Under the pieces are notes generated by a model, which saw nothing but the letters and a program-made list of their open reading frames with translations, was not told the origin of the DNA and searched no databases. A program made the translations under genes and the position numbers. Of a stretch of DNA of 64,000 nt, positions 1-16,975 are shown one piece after another. Source of the stretch: Cololabis saira (Eukaryota; Chordata; Actinopteri; Beloniformes; Belonidae); contig NC_084599.1 of the NCBI RefSeq assembly GCF_033807715.1, forward strand, positions 13,393,125-13,457,124, in the 5' to 3' direction. Positions within the stretch are counted from its first letter, which is position 1. Each line of letters starts with the position of its first letter.

Positions 1-575
1 CCGATTTCCAACTATCCCTGCCTTTCAGCCTTGACAAATGAAATTTATTATATCGATTTAATAATTATGTATGTGTACGTGTGACATAGTCTGTAGAAGG
101 CTGTAGTCGTAACTGTTTGACATACATGAAACACACTGGGAACTTCCTGTCGGTCCTGCATCCCACCAACGAAGCGCTCCGACGGACTTCCCGTCGGCTC
201 TCTCACTGAATCTGCTCACAGCTGTGACGTGAGGGGCGCTCCACGCTCTCGTAGTTCTGTCATTTTGGCTTTTATTTTTGATATATGTGCTGCTTCACAA
301 ATAAACAGGAGGTTTTTACTCGTAAAACATTTGCCAACTAGATCGCTTGTACACTTTGAAGCCTGTGTTGTTCACATCCATGAGAACCGGCGAGCTTCCT
401 TTGCTCAGTCCCTGCGATGTGTTATAGCACCAGAGTTGAGGAGTCTCTATTTCTCTCTGCTTTTTCACTTTTGCCAAGATCAACACTGTGGATGATCATG
501 TTCTGCATATTAATTTGGCATGGGGATTTATTTTTTATTTTCCCGCCACATCGGCTTCCTTCCGCCTTTATCCAG

Positions 576-679
576 GCTGGACAAACAACGTGGGGCTCAG
601 CGTCTCCCCCAGGGACACGCTGGCACGCACCAAGGCCGGGGATCCCACTGCTACACGCTACTTCACAAATGGAAATTAG
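576..679 (+). CDS. possible terminal coding exon of an unidentified upstream gene
   Basis: A pyrimidine-rich tract ends in an AG at 574-575. It is followed by about 100 bases that are clearly richer in G+C than the DNA on either side, and one frame runs open to a TAG at 677-679. In that frame, starting after two bases, the peptide begins WTNNVGLSV and ends RYFTNGN. I do not recognise the family. If real, this is the last exon of a gene whose other exons lie left of the window, and the AT-rich sequence after it is its 3' UTR. A second frame is also open here, up to position 701, so the frame is not certain. Confidence 0.3.
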
Positions 680-2895
680 CTACATAACATTGACAGACTA
701 ATTGGAATAACTGCATTACGTAAAACATGTATAACAAAGTAACTAATAATCTGGAAAACTAAAATATTTACCAAGTGAGCCATATAGTAGCTATGCTCCT
801 GGTTCAAAAAGCTACATATTGTCTTGTCATTTCTCATCCAGAGAGTTTCATGTCCACCCTTGTTTCCCGTCTTTGAGTCCTCTTACGTCTGCATAGACCT
901 GGGAAACGGGACCTCCTGAACCGCTGGTGCTCAGCATAGCTCCCCACGCGTCACAGCTGTGGTCGAAATGTGCACGTGAACTGAACCCGATGCTGCTGAG
1001 CGCAGAGGCGCATGTGCAGGTTTCCGAGCGTTCGGTGAGAAGAACCTGCAGCTCTGCCTGCCCTCCCAGGACAGGAGTTACCGTGAAAACTACCATTGAG
1101 CCATTGAGGGAGAATATGCAGCTTAGTTTACGAAAGAACGAGAATCTGCTTTAGTAACGGGTGAAGTTAGGGGTTGTTAAGTTTAGTAATTTAGTAATTT
1201 ATGACTCAAACGTTTTTGCTACGTTTTTATTCAACACTTTTCTTTTCTGTTTACTGTATATTTTGTTTTAAAATTCACTATTATCAGCACTTTTTCACTC
1301 TGATAAGATTTCTTTTCTATTCGCATTCCAAAGAGCTTCTTTTGGGGGGGGGGGGGGTGCAGTCTTTACTCCAACAAATTTCTTATTTTTTGTGTCTTGA
1401 GGTCTTTAAGCATCAAGTGTTTAAGTAAACGCAGTGTTACCACATTTTTCACCACACCCCAGTTTGAAACAGTTGACGATTTGACTTTTGTCTCCAAAAC
1501 AGACGTCCCTGACAACACAGAGGCTAAGATATTGTAGTAAATGTTCACTACGTGGCAGTGTCTCCCAGTGTTACCCTTTTTTTTTGGACACATGCACATT
1601 AATTCCACTTCAGTTAAAAACAATGACATTTTATATCCAAGAGCCGCTCCCCTCACGATAAGGATCCATCGAGTGGACGATTCATCCGTTGGTAGATGTA
1701 GAGCATCAGTTGTTGTATTTGCAGTTAATATTGTACTCGGCAGTGTGTGGATGGTTGAATGGTGTTTGCACTTACGAAGACGATCTGAAGACGATCTAAT
1801 GATAGAGGCCAAATAAACTTCATCATATCCAGAAGTCATATTTTTTGTCTTGAGAAGAGTTTCTGCACACATGCTGATACTTACACATTTTTTTCAGGAT
1901 TGTGTATTGATTAAGCAGCTTGCGTTTGTGTGCGCGTGTGTGTGCGTGTGTGTGTGTGTGTGTGAGTGAGCTGTCAGCTGCAGTCTATACGTAGGGTTAG
2001 TGTTTCCTCTAATCTGTGGCTCACATCTTAGGACTTAAAGTTCAGTGGACTTCTGAAATCTAACTTGAGGGCGACTTCCTTCTGTGTGTTGTTATGTTTC
2101 CGTGTGTGTGTGTGTGAGAGAGAGAGAGAAAGAACATTGTCAAACATTGTAAGATAGGACTCAGTCTGTCATGACGTGCTGTGGCCAGTTGTAATCAGTT
2201 TGCTGTTGTTCACCAGAGAAAGACCATAGCAGCAATATTTTGTACAGTTGATCATTTGACTTCATTTTAATCGCCTTATTGATACAAATTTCACATGTCG
2301 GGTCTACTGTTTATATATTTTGTTTTTCACTTGTGTTTTTGTATTTATTTTTTTTCCTCATAGTTGTGATCCTGAGAATGTGTACATAAATCTATAAATA
2401 CATATATAAAGATATACAAATATATTTTCCATTTGAATTGGAGAATATTATTTTTATTTGGTTTTATTTTTGCTGCTGGGGGAGGAATGACTGCAATCTA
2501 CATAGTTTACCTGTATCATATTCCTCAGTGTGTCTATTGAGATGCAGCTGCTGTATATTTACGGTCTACAAATGGTGGCTGTTTCTTTGAGATATCAACA
2601 ACTGAAGGATTCGTGGGTTTTACTTTACATGCAACTCAATAGGGGTTCTTCCAAGTGTTCAGCTGTGTCGTGTCTGTGTTTCCAAATCGCTGTGTGCCCT
2701 CATCCATTAGGGAGAGTCCGTTACAGAGACATAGCATGATTTCAAAATGAATATGCATATCAGAAAAGTGTATTTATGTATATCTGTGTATATTCATCTA
2801 TTTATACGTGAGGATAAATAGATGGCTGTGTGCGTGCGTGTGCGTGTGTGTGTTTGGAATGAATACAAAATAAAGCAGTTCTATGAATTGTTGTC
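680..2895 (+). other. AT-rich stretch, possible long 3' UTR
   Basis: I see no convincing gene here. The stretch is AT-rich with many ATTTA and TGTA motifs, a G homopolymer near 1343-1357, (TG)n tracts at about 1926-1969 and 2101-2128, and a polyadenylation signal AATAAA at 2869-2874. This fits a long, AU-rich 3' UTR of the gene entering from the left, but transcription cannot be shown from sequence. Confidence 0.3.
1926..1969. repeat. (TG)n microsatellite
   Basis: Imperfect TG/CG dinucleotide run. A shorter (GT)n(GA)n tract lies at about 2101-2128 and another TG-rich tract at about 2828-2853. Confidence 0.8.
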
Positions 2896-3061
2896 AAAGG
2901 AGATGATGTCATGTCTTGATTTCTTGCTGAATTGATGCGCTTGGAATCAGAGTAACTGTTTCATTTGGAATTAAAATTAGAAATTCAGGAAATTAGGAAG
3001 TTGCTTTTGTATATTTGACACTATTATCACCAAATCAATGAATGGTTTCGTCACAAAGCTG

Positions 3062-3435
3062 TGGTAGAGTTGGACCCAGATGCAGGAGACCAGGAGGCAG
3101 GAGTTCCAAAAATGTCATTTATTTTATCTTAAAACAAAGGAAAGCGATGCTTAGCAGGATTAAAAAAAAACAGAACATGAACATGACAAAATCCAATACT
3201 ACAAAAACCTGACCTGACACATGGAGGAAGGAAGAGTACGGACCAGCAGGGAGCAAGTGGAAGACAAGACAAGATTTACACAGAAGACTTGATGAGACAG
3301 GTGCAGATGATCAGGGCAGATGGGAACAAGGGATGTCAAGACTAAACTTAAACACAAAAACATGGGGTTTCAAAATAAAATAGGAACTTAAACACCAAAA
3401 CTTACCAACTCAAAAACGTGACAGGTTTTGGCTGT
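3062..3435. repeat. probable interspersed repeat (unclassified)
   Basis: A stretch beginning near 'tggacccagatgcagga' and ending near 'cgtgacaggtttt' has the look of a dispersed teleost element: A-rich, no reading frame, with wording I associate with multicopy fish DNA. I could not find clear terminal repeats or a target-site duplication, so the limits are approximate. Confidence 0.4.
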
Positions 3436-3560
3436 TGGTCGTGTTCTGAACTAATTGAAATCACATGTTTTTAAACAATGGGATGACAAAAGTCAGCACA
3501 TCGCGGGGGGCAGCATGGCATAAACAAAACACATTTGCAGTTTGATGCTCATCTTCCTGA

Positions 3561-4436
<876 letters not shown>

Positions 4437-4974
4437 ACTTTCTTCTGTTTTCTGTGTTCTAAATAATCTAATAAAAGTTCTACAGCTCATTTGCCTTGGT
4501 TTTTGTTCACTATCGGTACAGTAAGTTCTAATTCTGCAATTGCCACGAGCTGAATAGCTAACTAGCAATTGAAGCTGTAACGATGAACGTGGTCAGATTG
4601 TTCTGTGATTGGTCATCATGCAGATGAAAAAACAAAACTCAATTTACTTAAAAGAAATCCAAGTGACTGAAAATTTCACTCACATTGCATCGTTACTTGC
4701 ATTCTGATAAACATGATTATTGGAATGGTGCATGTTATATTTGGGCACAAGAATAGGCAAGCAGCAAAGCCAACTTTGGCACAAAGAGTCCCATTTGAAT
4801 ATAACAAATAATTCAACAAATCTGTTATAAACTGATGTCCACGTGTAAATGCAAGGCATTGAGAATAAGGTTCATAAACGTCTGAATGAAGCACTTTTCC
4901 ATGATTTCTGCTGCCCGTGGCAGTGATCAGGCCCTTTTTCCATCATAAGTAAAAATGAGCACTGTCCAATTTTT

Positions 4975-6415
4975 TTTATTCAAGAATTAATTTACAAAAC
5001 ATCATGGCAATATACAAAACAATTAACATCTCTTAACATACAAGGCACATTTTCAAGGAACTGAAGTGATTATCCAGAGGAGTCCTTTTAAAAACAGAGA
5101 AAAGTGTGTCCATTTGGATGGGTGAATGAAGAATTTGCCCAAGAGTATCAGGTTTTTCCCAATCAGATCACAGTTAGCGTCTTTTATGTTGATACCAAAT
5201 ACAACATTTTCCCTTGTGAGGGGAGCAAGTTGGATTTTGGTTGACAACCAGTCTTGCAAATCTTCCCAAAATGTCCCAGAGTATTTGCAATGGAAGAACA
5301 GATGATCAGTTGTTTCAAAAGCATTGAGATGATTGTCCACAAGGTCTTTTTTAAACACAGAGAACAGGGGTTTCATTTTCCTCCATTTAGATGTGTGGAT
5401 GAAGAATTTTGCAAGGAGAATCAGATTGTTCAATATCAGGTCAAACTTATTCTCCTTCAAGTCAATACCAATCACTATGTTCTCTCTTGTGGGAGGACTG
5501 AGTGGTTGAATTTTTGTTGACAGCCAGTCTTGCAGATCCTCCCAGAATGCTACAGGCAATCAAAAAACAGGTGATCAGTAGTTTCAATTTCGGAATCACA
5601 GAAGAAGCTGCAGTTATTGAGGTCATTCAATACCTAATCTTTTACTCAGCAGTTCATTGGATGCATAAATATTGTTTAGAATTTTAAAATGGACTTCTTC
5701 TGTCTTGGGGCTTACTCAGGGGTGCAGATCCGATGTCAGGAACACCAACGTGATTTTAATTTTTAAATTTTTTGCCAATATGCAACTCATACCATGCCAT
5801 AAATTGGTAAAGGCTCGCCAAAAAATACTGCACAGGGAATCATTTATTGTGCTTACCTTTCTTGTTTATTTGTCCTAAACAGTGTGTCACTGCTTACTTA
5901 ACTGTTATATTCGTAAATCATAATTTTAAGGGTTTTGGGCATGTAGTGTCTACTCATCTCAAATTCTTCTCACCTTCTTCCTTTTATCCTATGGGACTAC
6001 TTTATGCACGCTCAATTGATATATGGATGAAATATGGAGCCCTAAACAAGTTGTTTAAACTAACTGATCATGTTTTAACACAGTTATGGTGCTAAACAGT
6101 TCTAAAAAAAAAAAAAGGACCCATTGCTTTAATTCTGTACACCTCAAAACGCACCGTGAATGTATTATTTTTTTAGAAATATATTTTTAATAAATATTCT
6201 ACATATTCAACCTTTAAGTCTGAAAATACATTTGTTCAATTTTGAATAATTTAGTGTATTTTTATTGGGGGGGGCAATTCATGTTTTTCAGAAATTGGGG
6301 GGGACATGCCCCCCCCCCCCCGTCCCCCCCGGGATCTGCACCCATGGGCTTACTGGATAATTGATATATTTTGTTCTCCATTTCTTAATGTCTGAGTCTC
6401 AGATAAGACTGTCAG
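4975..6415 (-). mobile_element. L1/Tx1-like LINE remnant (3' part of ORF2), internally duplicated
   Basis: On the minus strand a conceptual peptide contains the cysteine/histidine end of a LINE reverse transcriptase (DHLFFHCKYSGTFW) followed by DLQDWLSTKIQ. The same segment occurs twice, about 270 bases apart, so the 3' end of ORF2 has been tandemly duplicated. No complete ORF2 remains. The remnant is interrupted by a hAT-type element at 5717-6346 and resumes near 6347. Confidence 0.7.
5717..6346. mobile_element. non-autonomous hAT-type element with 8-bp target duplication
   Basis: The element starts caggggtgcagatcc and ends ggatctgcacccatg, near-perfect terminal inverted repeats. It is flanked on both sides by the 8-bp direct repeat ggcttact (5709-5716 and 6347-6354). 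The 5' CAGGGGTG end and 8-bp duplication are the hAT signature. Near its right end it carries G- and C-homopolymer runs (about 6267-6330) that could pair with each other. No transposase frame is present. It sits inside the L1-like remnant. Confidence 0.85.
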
Positions 6416-6539
6416 GGTGTGTAAATGAAGAGAACAATGGGTGTTAATACATCATCGGATTCCCTATTATGCACGCTGATTGGTCAGGATTTCCAAAGGT
6501 ATCAAATGATTGACTCATGTAGTTGTCAATCAACAAGAT

Positions 6540-6685
6540 TAGCTTTCTGATTGGCGCTGCTGGACGTTACGGCAGTCACGTGGTGTGTGTGTGGGCGGAG
6601 TCAGGTCCTCAGCTACCCGGTAGAGCCGAGCAGTGTTGACATCCCTGGGAACACTAAGTAAATCTTAAAATAAAGAGCCTTCAAA
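6540..6685 (+). promoter_or_regulatory. promoter and 5' UTR of the first rab11b gene
   Basis: Directly upstream of the start codon are a reversed CCAAT box (ctgattggc, about 6547), an E-box CACGTG at 6577-6582 and a GC box GGGCGG at 6593-6598. There is no TATA box at the usual distance. The start site is not known; the 5' UTR probably begins near 6600-6640. Confidence 0.5.
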
Positions 6686-11122
<4,437 letters not shown>

Positions 11123-13886
11123 CCCTGAAATCTTTTCCTCTTTCCTGTCTTCATGTTCACTCTTATTCGGCTGTAAAGCTACTCTACGTATGCCCTCTTT
11201 GTTTCACAAGTCTCAGACATCAAGACTCTTAAACTTGTCATTCCTTTTTGCTGTTTTTCTTCTTTGTTTGCCTTCCTTTGATTTCAGAGGAACCTGTTTC
11301 AAATACATTGCAGCCTCAGGGTAGCCAGAAGGAGTGGAGTGATATTAGGGGCTGAAGCTGTAGTAAACTACAATCCTTTTTTTAATTTACTAGATGATGA
11401 TTCTGTTGACCCACTCCTTTTGAGGGACTGGCGAGGGATCCCTAGGGTTGATTCTCAATGCTCCAAGCTGTGTCTACTTGTCTCATATTCTTAGCCTGCA
11501 CATAGATGAGTGCCATGATCCGTCACAGTGGAAACTCATCATTTCACGTGTGATTGGCTTGATTCTGTCTATCCTGCTGTAGGATAGGAGAACAAGGTAC
11601 ATTTGGAGTACTGATGTGTGGTCTGGAGTTTCTGGTTGCTAATTTGAGCCCTTTGCCCACTCTGGCATGAAATTAGCATGAGCCAGGCACCGACTGGCCG
11701 TGGCTGACTGACTTAATATGGGCACGTGTGAAACAAATGGCACATTTTTATTCTTGTGTCTCTCTGTATGCGCGTTAATCATAGTACACAAAGATACCAA
11801 AGGTAAAAGAGTCAAATTCAGTTTTGTTGTTTGTCATTTATGCATCCTGAGTCCAGGCTGTTTGTAAGAACATGCTATTACTCCAGAAGACAGATAACGT
11901 CATTAATTGTGCTGTTTGATTTATTATTTGTGTGGTCATATTATCAATTTATCAAGTACTTGCTCACTTAGTTAACTTGGCACGGTTCAAAATTAGGATG
12001 TCGCCATGTTAGAATGGTTATTGCACTGAGGTCCAGTAATTTCAATGGAACAAATTCCCTTATTTTAAACACCTCAGCATGTTTATAAAGAAACATATAG
12101 TGAAATGTAACATTTTGGTTGGCACCAAAAACTATATATGGAATCAGTTTTGAATGAGAACTGAATGTGTTTGCAGCAAAACAGCAATTAAGGATAGAAC
12201 ATGGGGGCTAATTCTATCTAAAATATAGTGTGGATAGCATCTCTAAAAAAAACAAACTAAAAATCATTTTAACTCTGCAAGTGTATTGAAATTGTATAAG
12301 AAGGACTTTATACAGGTAGATCTCTTTCCAGTTGCTGCCACTTTGTTTTAAGGTTTTACAAGTGTGCTACCAAATGTTGTGCAGGCTACTGTCAATAATG
12401 AGATCTTGGTCTCTGCTTTCTATTTTGTCTAAAATATAGAAGTATTGATGCACTTCTGTGTAGAGATAGGCCAAAAACTCTCCTCCTAACATGGATTTAT
12501 AACAAAGCGGCACTAAAAGGACGGTGATCTGTCTGTAAGGTTATCTGTGGGAATCCTGTCCACACTGTCATTATTGCATTTTTTCAGGCTTAAATAGAAA
12601 GTCATTTTGATGTATGTTGATTGACCTGAGTTCTCTGTTCATGTTCAAAACTGCTGAATTTCACTCCATTTGGGTTATTATCGAAAGCTTACTCGCTTTA
12701 CCATCTAATAATAGACCCAGAGTTGTTTTAACTCCAGAATGTTCTTTTAAACATTTTCCTCTTGTATATTTAATGAATCTTTGCTGTTGAATGTAGCTGT
12801 TGTGGGCAAATTGATGTGTGTAATCTGAGAAGACTTCCATAAGCAAAGCCACTTTTTATTTAACACTTTCACTTTGGACACTTTAAGGTTGTTAGCTGAG
12901 GAAAAGGAACTGAAAATCAGAAATTCAAATTGATAAGGTTGGATGAATTGCCTTTTTTCATCCATATGGTAGTAATGCTGATGTATGATTTATTCAATAC
13001 TTTATGCAGTTGTTCACTTTTCTTTCAAATAAATTAATGTAAAGTGTGCAAGTAAATTTACTGTGCTGCTACTTTGTCTTGCTTTTTTTTAAAAACCTTT
13101 TTTTGATAAATGTAATGCAAATGACCATTTCACAATTATTTTTCAAATACTTTCCATAGTATATGTTCATTATTTCATTCTGACCCCAACTTGTGTAAAT
13201 GTTAACTGAAGGGTTCGTGTTGTGAGTGGAGGTGTCTTTTAAATTAATGCAGGTTCACTTATTAGACATCATTTACACATGTTCAGTATGGTTAAGTGCT
13301 TTTATGGATGAATCAAGTAGTGCAGTAGCATCTAAGTTGCTACAGGCTTGGTATTTCCATTTTCTCTCTCCTGTGTCGACATCTGTCCAGAAAAACCCGA
13401 ACATCCATGAATAAAGTGTTTAACAGTTCAACTCTGTAAAATACCACATACTGTAGTTCCTAGTGCGGTATACTTTATGTAGACGCTGAATAAATATTGT
13501 CAGTACGGTTACATTAAACACTAGTCACTGAAATAAATTGAAACATGGCAAAAGAAACAACGAATAATAATTTACTGAAAAATGACTAATACAAATTAGA
13601 TATGGCTTTTGAATTGTGGTTTAACAGAATCTTGTTTTTTTCACAAATACTCACAAATAACTAATGAAATTGGCCTTGACAAATCAGTTGGTACCACTTG
13701 AAAACAAAACAATTTGACCGTAGTTGGATGTTAAACTAAAGTGGGTTCTGCAAGTAGCATCACAGCCGTCTTCAATCTTGCCGTCTATCTGTGGATCTCA
13801 CTATTTAAAGTGTTAAAGTTATCAATAGGCTACTTAAATACATATTTATTGATACATTATGGTGTGGTGATATATTTTAATGTACT
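11123..13886 (+). other. 3' UTR and downstream flank of rab11b copy A
   Basis: AT-rich, no coding signal. AATAAA hexamers at 13028-13033 and near 13489 are plausible polyadenylation sites. The first would give a 3' UTR of about 1.9 kb. Confidence 0.5.
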
Positions 13887-13972
13887 TTAAAAACAATTCT
13901 CAATCTAGTCACTAGATTAAGAATTGTTTTAAAAAAAAACTATGCTCTAGATTCTAGACTAGAGCATAGTTT
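13887..13972. repeat. two adjacent perfect or near-perfect hairpins
   Basis: Hairpin one pairs 13890-13900 with 13920-13930, and 13902-13909 with 13911-13918, leaving almost no loop. Hairpin two pairs 13937-13950 with 13959-13972 (aaactatgctctag with ctagagcatagttt). They are separated by an A run. Confidence 0.75.
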
Positions 13973-14972
13973 ATTTCTGGTGGGTAATAAAGTATTATTG
14001 AATCAAATTGATTTACCGATTAGGGCGTTCCTTTATTTTGGCTTTAAGAGTATTACGGTCGTCGTGCACATCCCTGAAAAGACAGGGATTAGTGGGCGCA
14101 TGGTTTCGGACAACATTATAATCTTAGGTGTTATGTTTTAAGAAATAGTCCTACCATGAAAAGCGCGTGTGTGTGTGCGTGTTAATACACACACAAACTT
14201 GTGGGAGCCCCCATTGGAAGACAGCTTCACGAAAAAGTTTAATTACAAATTAATTGAGTGGTGGCATTAAAAAAAAAAATCAATCGTTAAGTCAAATTGT
14301 TATTAATATGGCTTCTAATTCAAAATGTGCATGAACCTCCCCGCGAAGAGGGCGCTTTTCATGACGCAACACCGGTGTCTTGTTGTTTTTTTCAGTCTTA
14401 CGGTTTAGAGCTTGTGACGTCATGTGTGTCCCTCTCTGCCGTCCTGGCTCAGCCGTTTTAATATTTAACAGCTAGACTGGATATGTGTTTCAGATATCCA
14501 CAATTCAATTCTTCCTAGTCAAAAATATCATTTCAGATATCTACAATTACATTCTTCCTGTCCACAATTTTCATTTCAGATATCCACAATGTCATTCTGC
14601 CTAGGACAAATGACGTCACTTTTGCCAGTCGTGTGTGGGGTTTCTAATGACAGATATCTACAATTCAGTTGCAGATATCCGCAATGTGAACTACGGATAT
14701 CTGCAACTGAATTACGACTAGCTGTAATTCCAGTTTCAGATATCTACAATTTAATTCTGACTATTCATAATTCCAGTTTAAGTTATCTTAAATTCCCCTC
14801 CATTCAAGATATCTACATTGTCCTTTTTAGATATCTTAAATTAAGTTTTGACTAGTCAGAACCAAGTTGTAGATATTTTGAACCCGAGTTATGACTAGTC
14901 AAAATGACGTTGTAGATATCTCAAACAGGAATTACGGATAGTCATAATTTAATTGTAGATATCTATAATCAA

Positions 14973-15428
14973 TAGGGGTGATACGATACGGGTAACTCAC
15001 GCTTCAATACTGTGGCGATATGTGGCCCACGATAACGATATCATGATACACGATATCTACGATATTCGATATATTGTAAGACAAATGATTTATCAATGAT
15101 TTATCACGATATATGTGACTGAAAAATAAAAAATACCCATAAAAAGGAAAACGTCTGTAGTTATGCATTTATTCAATGCCAAAACTTCATACAATGTACA
15201 AAGAAAGTGCATTTGTATAGAGCCTCACTACCTGCTAGGCTTGTAAATGTAAACACTGTACAGCTGGACAAACTGAAGTGCATGAACAATAGTGCAGTGA
15301 CAACCGCGTAAATCCATTATGTGTGTTGTAATAAAATACCGATATATTTGCTGTAAGTTTATCGATTATTTATTGCGACAGAGAGCGCAACAATATATTG
15401 CAATATCGATTTTTTTTCCCCACCACTA
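14973..15428. mobile_element. hAT-type MITE inserted in the minisatellite
   Basis: It starts taggggtg and ends with the partial inverse caccacta. The flanks are ataatcaa (14965-14972) and ataaacaa (15429-15436), an 8-bp duplication with one mismatch. The interior is full of ATCGATA/ATATCG motifs and has no reading frame. At 456 bp it is almost the same length as the element at 30027-30481. Confidence 0.75.
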
Positions 15429-15789
15429 ATAAACAAGTAATAGATATATTAAAATTAATTTTAATTAGAGATATGTCAAATTGGAAATATCTTTAACTTC
15501 CATTCTGCCTAGTCAAAAAGTAATTACAGATATCTTGAATTAGAGTTTTGACTAGTCAAAAGTGACGTTATAGATATCTTGAATGACGATTCAGACTAGT
15601 CACAATGTAATTCTGACTAGTCAAAATGCCGTTGTAGAGAGTACTTGAGTTGTAAAATAAAATCAGGGGGGATAGTGGATTTTATCATATGGGGACAGAT
15701 AATTTGTGCTGATTACAAATAATATAATATATTACAAATGATAGCACTGACCAAAACACCTGCAGAAATACTGCAGGAATGACATACAC

Positions 15790-16060
15790 CAGTCTGACCT
15801 TCAGCAGGAGGGCCCCCCCTTATGAGCCTGGTCCTGCTCAAGGTTTCTTCCCTCCTAAAGGGGAGTTTTTCCTTGCCACTGTTTGGCAAGGAAAAACTGT
15901 TTGTTTTTGGTTTTTCTCCCACTAGGGGAGTTTTTACCTGCCATTGTTTATGTAATAACTGCTCGGGTGTTTATGTTCTGGGTATGGGTCTCTGGAAAGC
16001 GTCTAGAGACAACTTTTGTTGATTTAGACGCTATATAAATAAAATTGAATTGAATTGAAA
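15790..16060 (+). mobile_element. teleost retroposon 3' end with TTGAA-repeat tail
   Basis: The segment runs from 'gagcctggtcctgctc' through 'gggagtttttccttgcc' to 'gctatataaataaaattgaattgaattga'. I recognise this as a very common dispersed sequence in fish genomes. The short direct-repeat tail suggests non-LTR retroposition. An internal duplication of the gggagttttt block is visible. The left limit is approximate. Confidence 0.65.
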
Positions 16061-16205
16061 AACATAGCAGCAGTTAAATGCAGCCTTCTGTAAGCCTTTA
16101 AATATCCACTGGGCTTACATCAAATACATCAAAACACAACAATAAAAAACAGTTTTCTGAACTTATCAATATGACTCTGTCATTCACAGGATAAGTAATA
16201 TGGAT

Positions 16206-16525
16206 CACTGCAAAAACTCAAAATCTTAACAAGAATATTTGTCTTATTTCTAGTTAAAATGTCTAATTTTAGTTAAAAAAAATCTCATTACACTTAAAAC
16301 AAGACTCATCACTGGAAAAAAACAACAATTTTCACCTGTTTCAAGTAGATTTTCACTTGCAATAAGTAGAAAAATCTGCCAGTGGAACAATTTTTTTTTG
16401 CTTGTAATAAGAAGATAAATCTTGTCCCATTTGCAGATTTTCCTACTTATTTCAAGTGAAAATTTACTTGAAACAGGTGAAAATTGTCAAATAAGTTATT
16501 TTTCTGGTGTTATTTTTCTGGTGAT
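16206..16525. mobile_element. fold-back MITE with ~60-base arms
   Basis: The element begins cactgcaaaaactcaaaatc. The arm at about 16324-16383 is complementary, with few mismatches, to about 16432-16491, so a single strand would form a long hairpin. No coding potential. Confidence 0.7.
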
Positions 16526-16711
16526 GACTCTAAATGTTGAAATAGCAGTAATACCACATTCATTGATGAAATGACATATGGGATGGAAAGGGGGCATGGC
16601 AGTTTTACAGGGGGGATGATTTGGACCGTTTTCTTTTCGGGGGGGGGCTCAACTCGAGTACTGGTTGTAGATATCTGCAATGTTAATTCTGGATAGTCAA
16701 ACTTAGCCATT

Positions 16712-16797
16712 AAGGCTGATTTATGGTTCCGCGTTACCGTGCGCGTCGCAGCGTACCCTACGCCGTACCCTACGCCGTAGCTCTGCGTCGGTGTTGC
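16712..16797. mobile_element. truncated Harbinger-like MITE next to marchf2
   Basis: The left terminus (aaggctgatttatggttccg) and the CpG-rich core match the element at 7029-7146, including repeated ccctacgccgta. The right terminus is missing and the sequence passes straight into the marchf2 promoter/first exon. Confidence 0.75.
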
Positions 16798-16975
16798 GGA
16801 GCAGCCAGCTGACGGGTGTATTTAAAGCCCCGGCAGGGCGGAAGCCTGGCCTCTGTTATCAGCTGATTGGGAGCTGCTAGCGCAGCAAACGCGTTATCAC
16901 TCCACATTAATAACATGAAGAAGACACCAGGCGAAGACAGGCTGCTGGGGAGGTAACATCCCTGACAAGACCACG
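16798..16975 (+). promoter_or_regulatory. marchf2 core promoter and non-coding first exon with a short uORF
   Basis: A GC-rich island contains a TATA-like gtatttaaag (about 16818-16827), an inverted CCAAT (ctgattggga, about 16863) and a good splice donor (acg|gtaggt) after 16975. It joins the acceptor at 19905-19906 that precedes the coding exon. A 13-codon upstream reading frame (ATG 16915 to TAA 16954-16956) lies wholly in this exon and could lower translation. The transcription start is inferred, not seen. Confidence 0.55.

Larger units (their letters stand above)
14490..16711. repeat. 43-bp palindrome-bearing minisatellite, split by later insertions
   Basis: Degenerate tandem units carry GATATC (mostly inside agatatct) and, about 22 bases later, CTAGT (mostly inside gactagtca). 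Measured from one GATATC to the next, several neighbouring units are exactly 43 bases (for example two units from about 14493, and units around 14870-14960). Both core motifs are palindromes, so units read alike on either strand, and the orientation of the linkers flips within the block. Clear units occupy about 14490-14972 and 15437-15650, with a last one at about 16663-16710. The gaps are filled by a hAT-type element, a retroposon and a fold-back element. Confidence 0.75.

Noticed and set aside
1366..1872. 168-codon minus-strand frame
   Set aside because: No recognisable domain, AT-rich composition typical of the surrounding non-coding DNA, and no splice or promoter context.
14573..14860. 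Possible CRISPR-like or regulatory array because of regular spacing
   Set aside because: Vertebrate DNA; the repeats are contiguous 43-base tandem units with no unique spacers, so minisatellite is the better reading.
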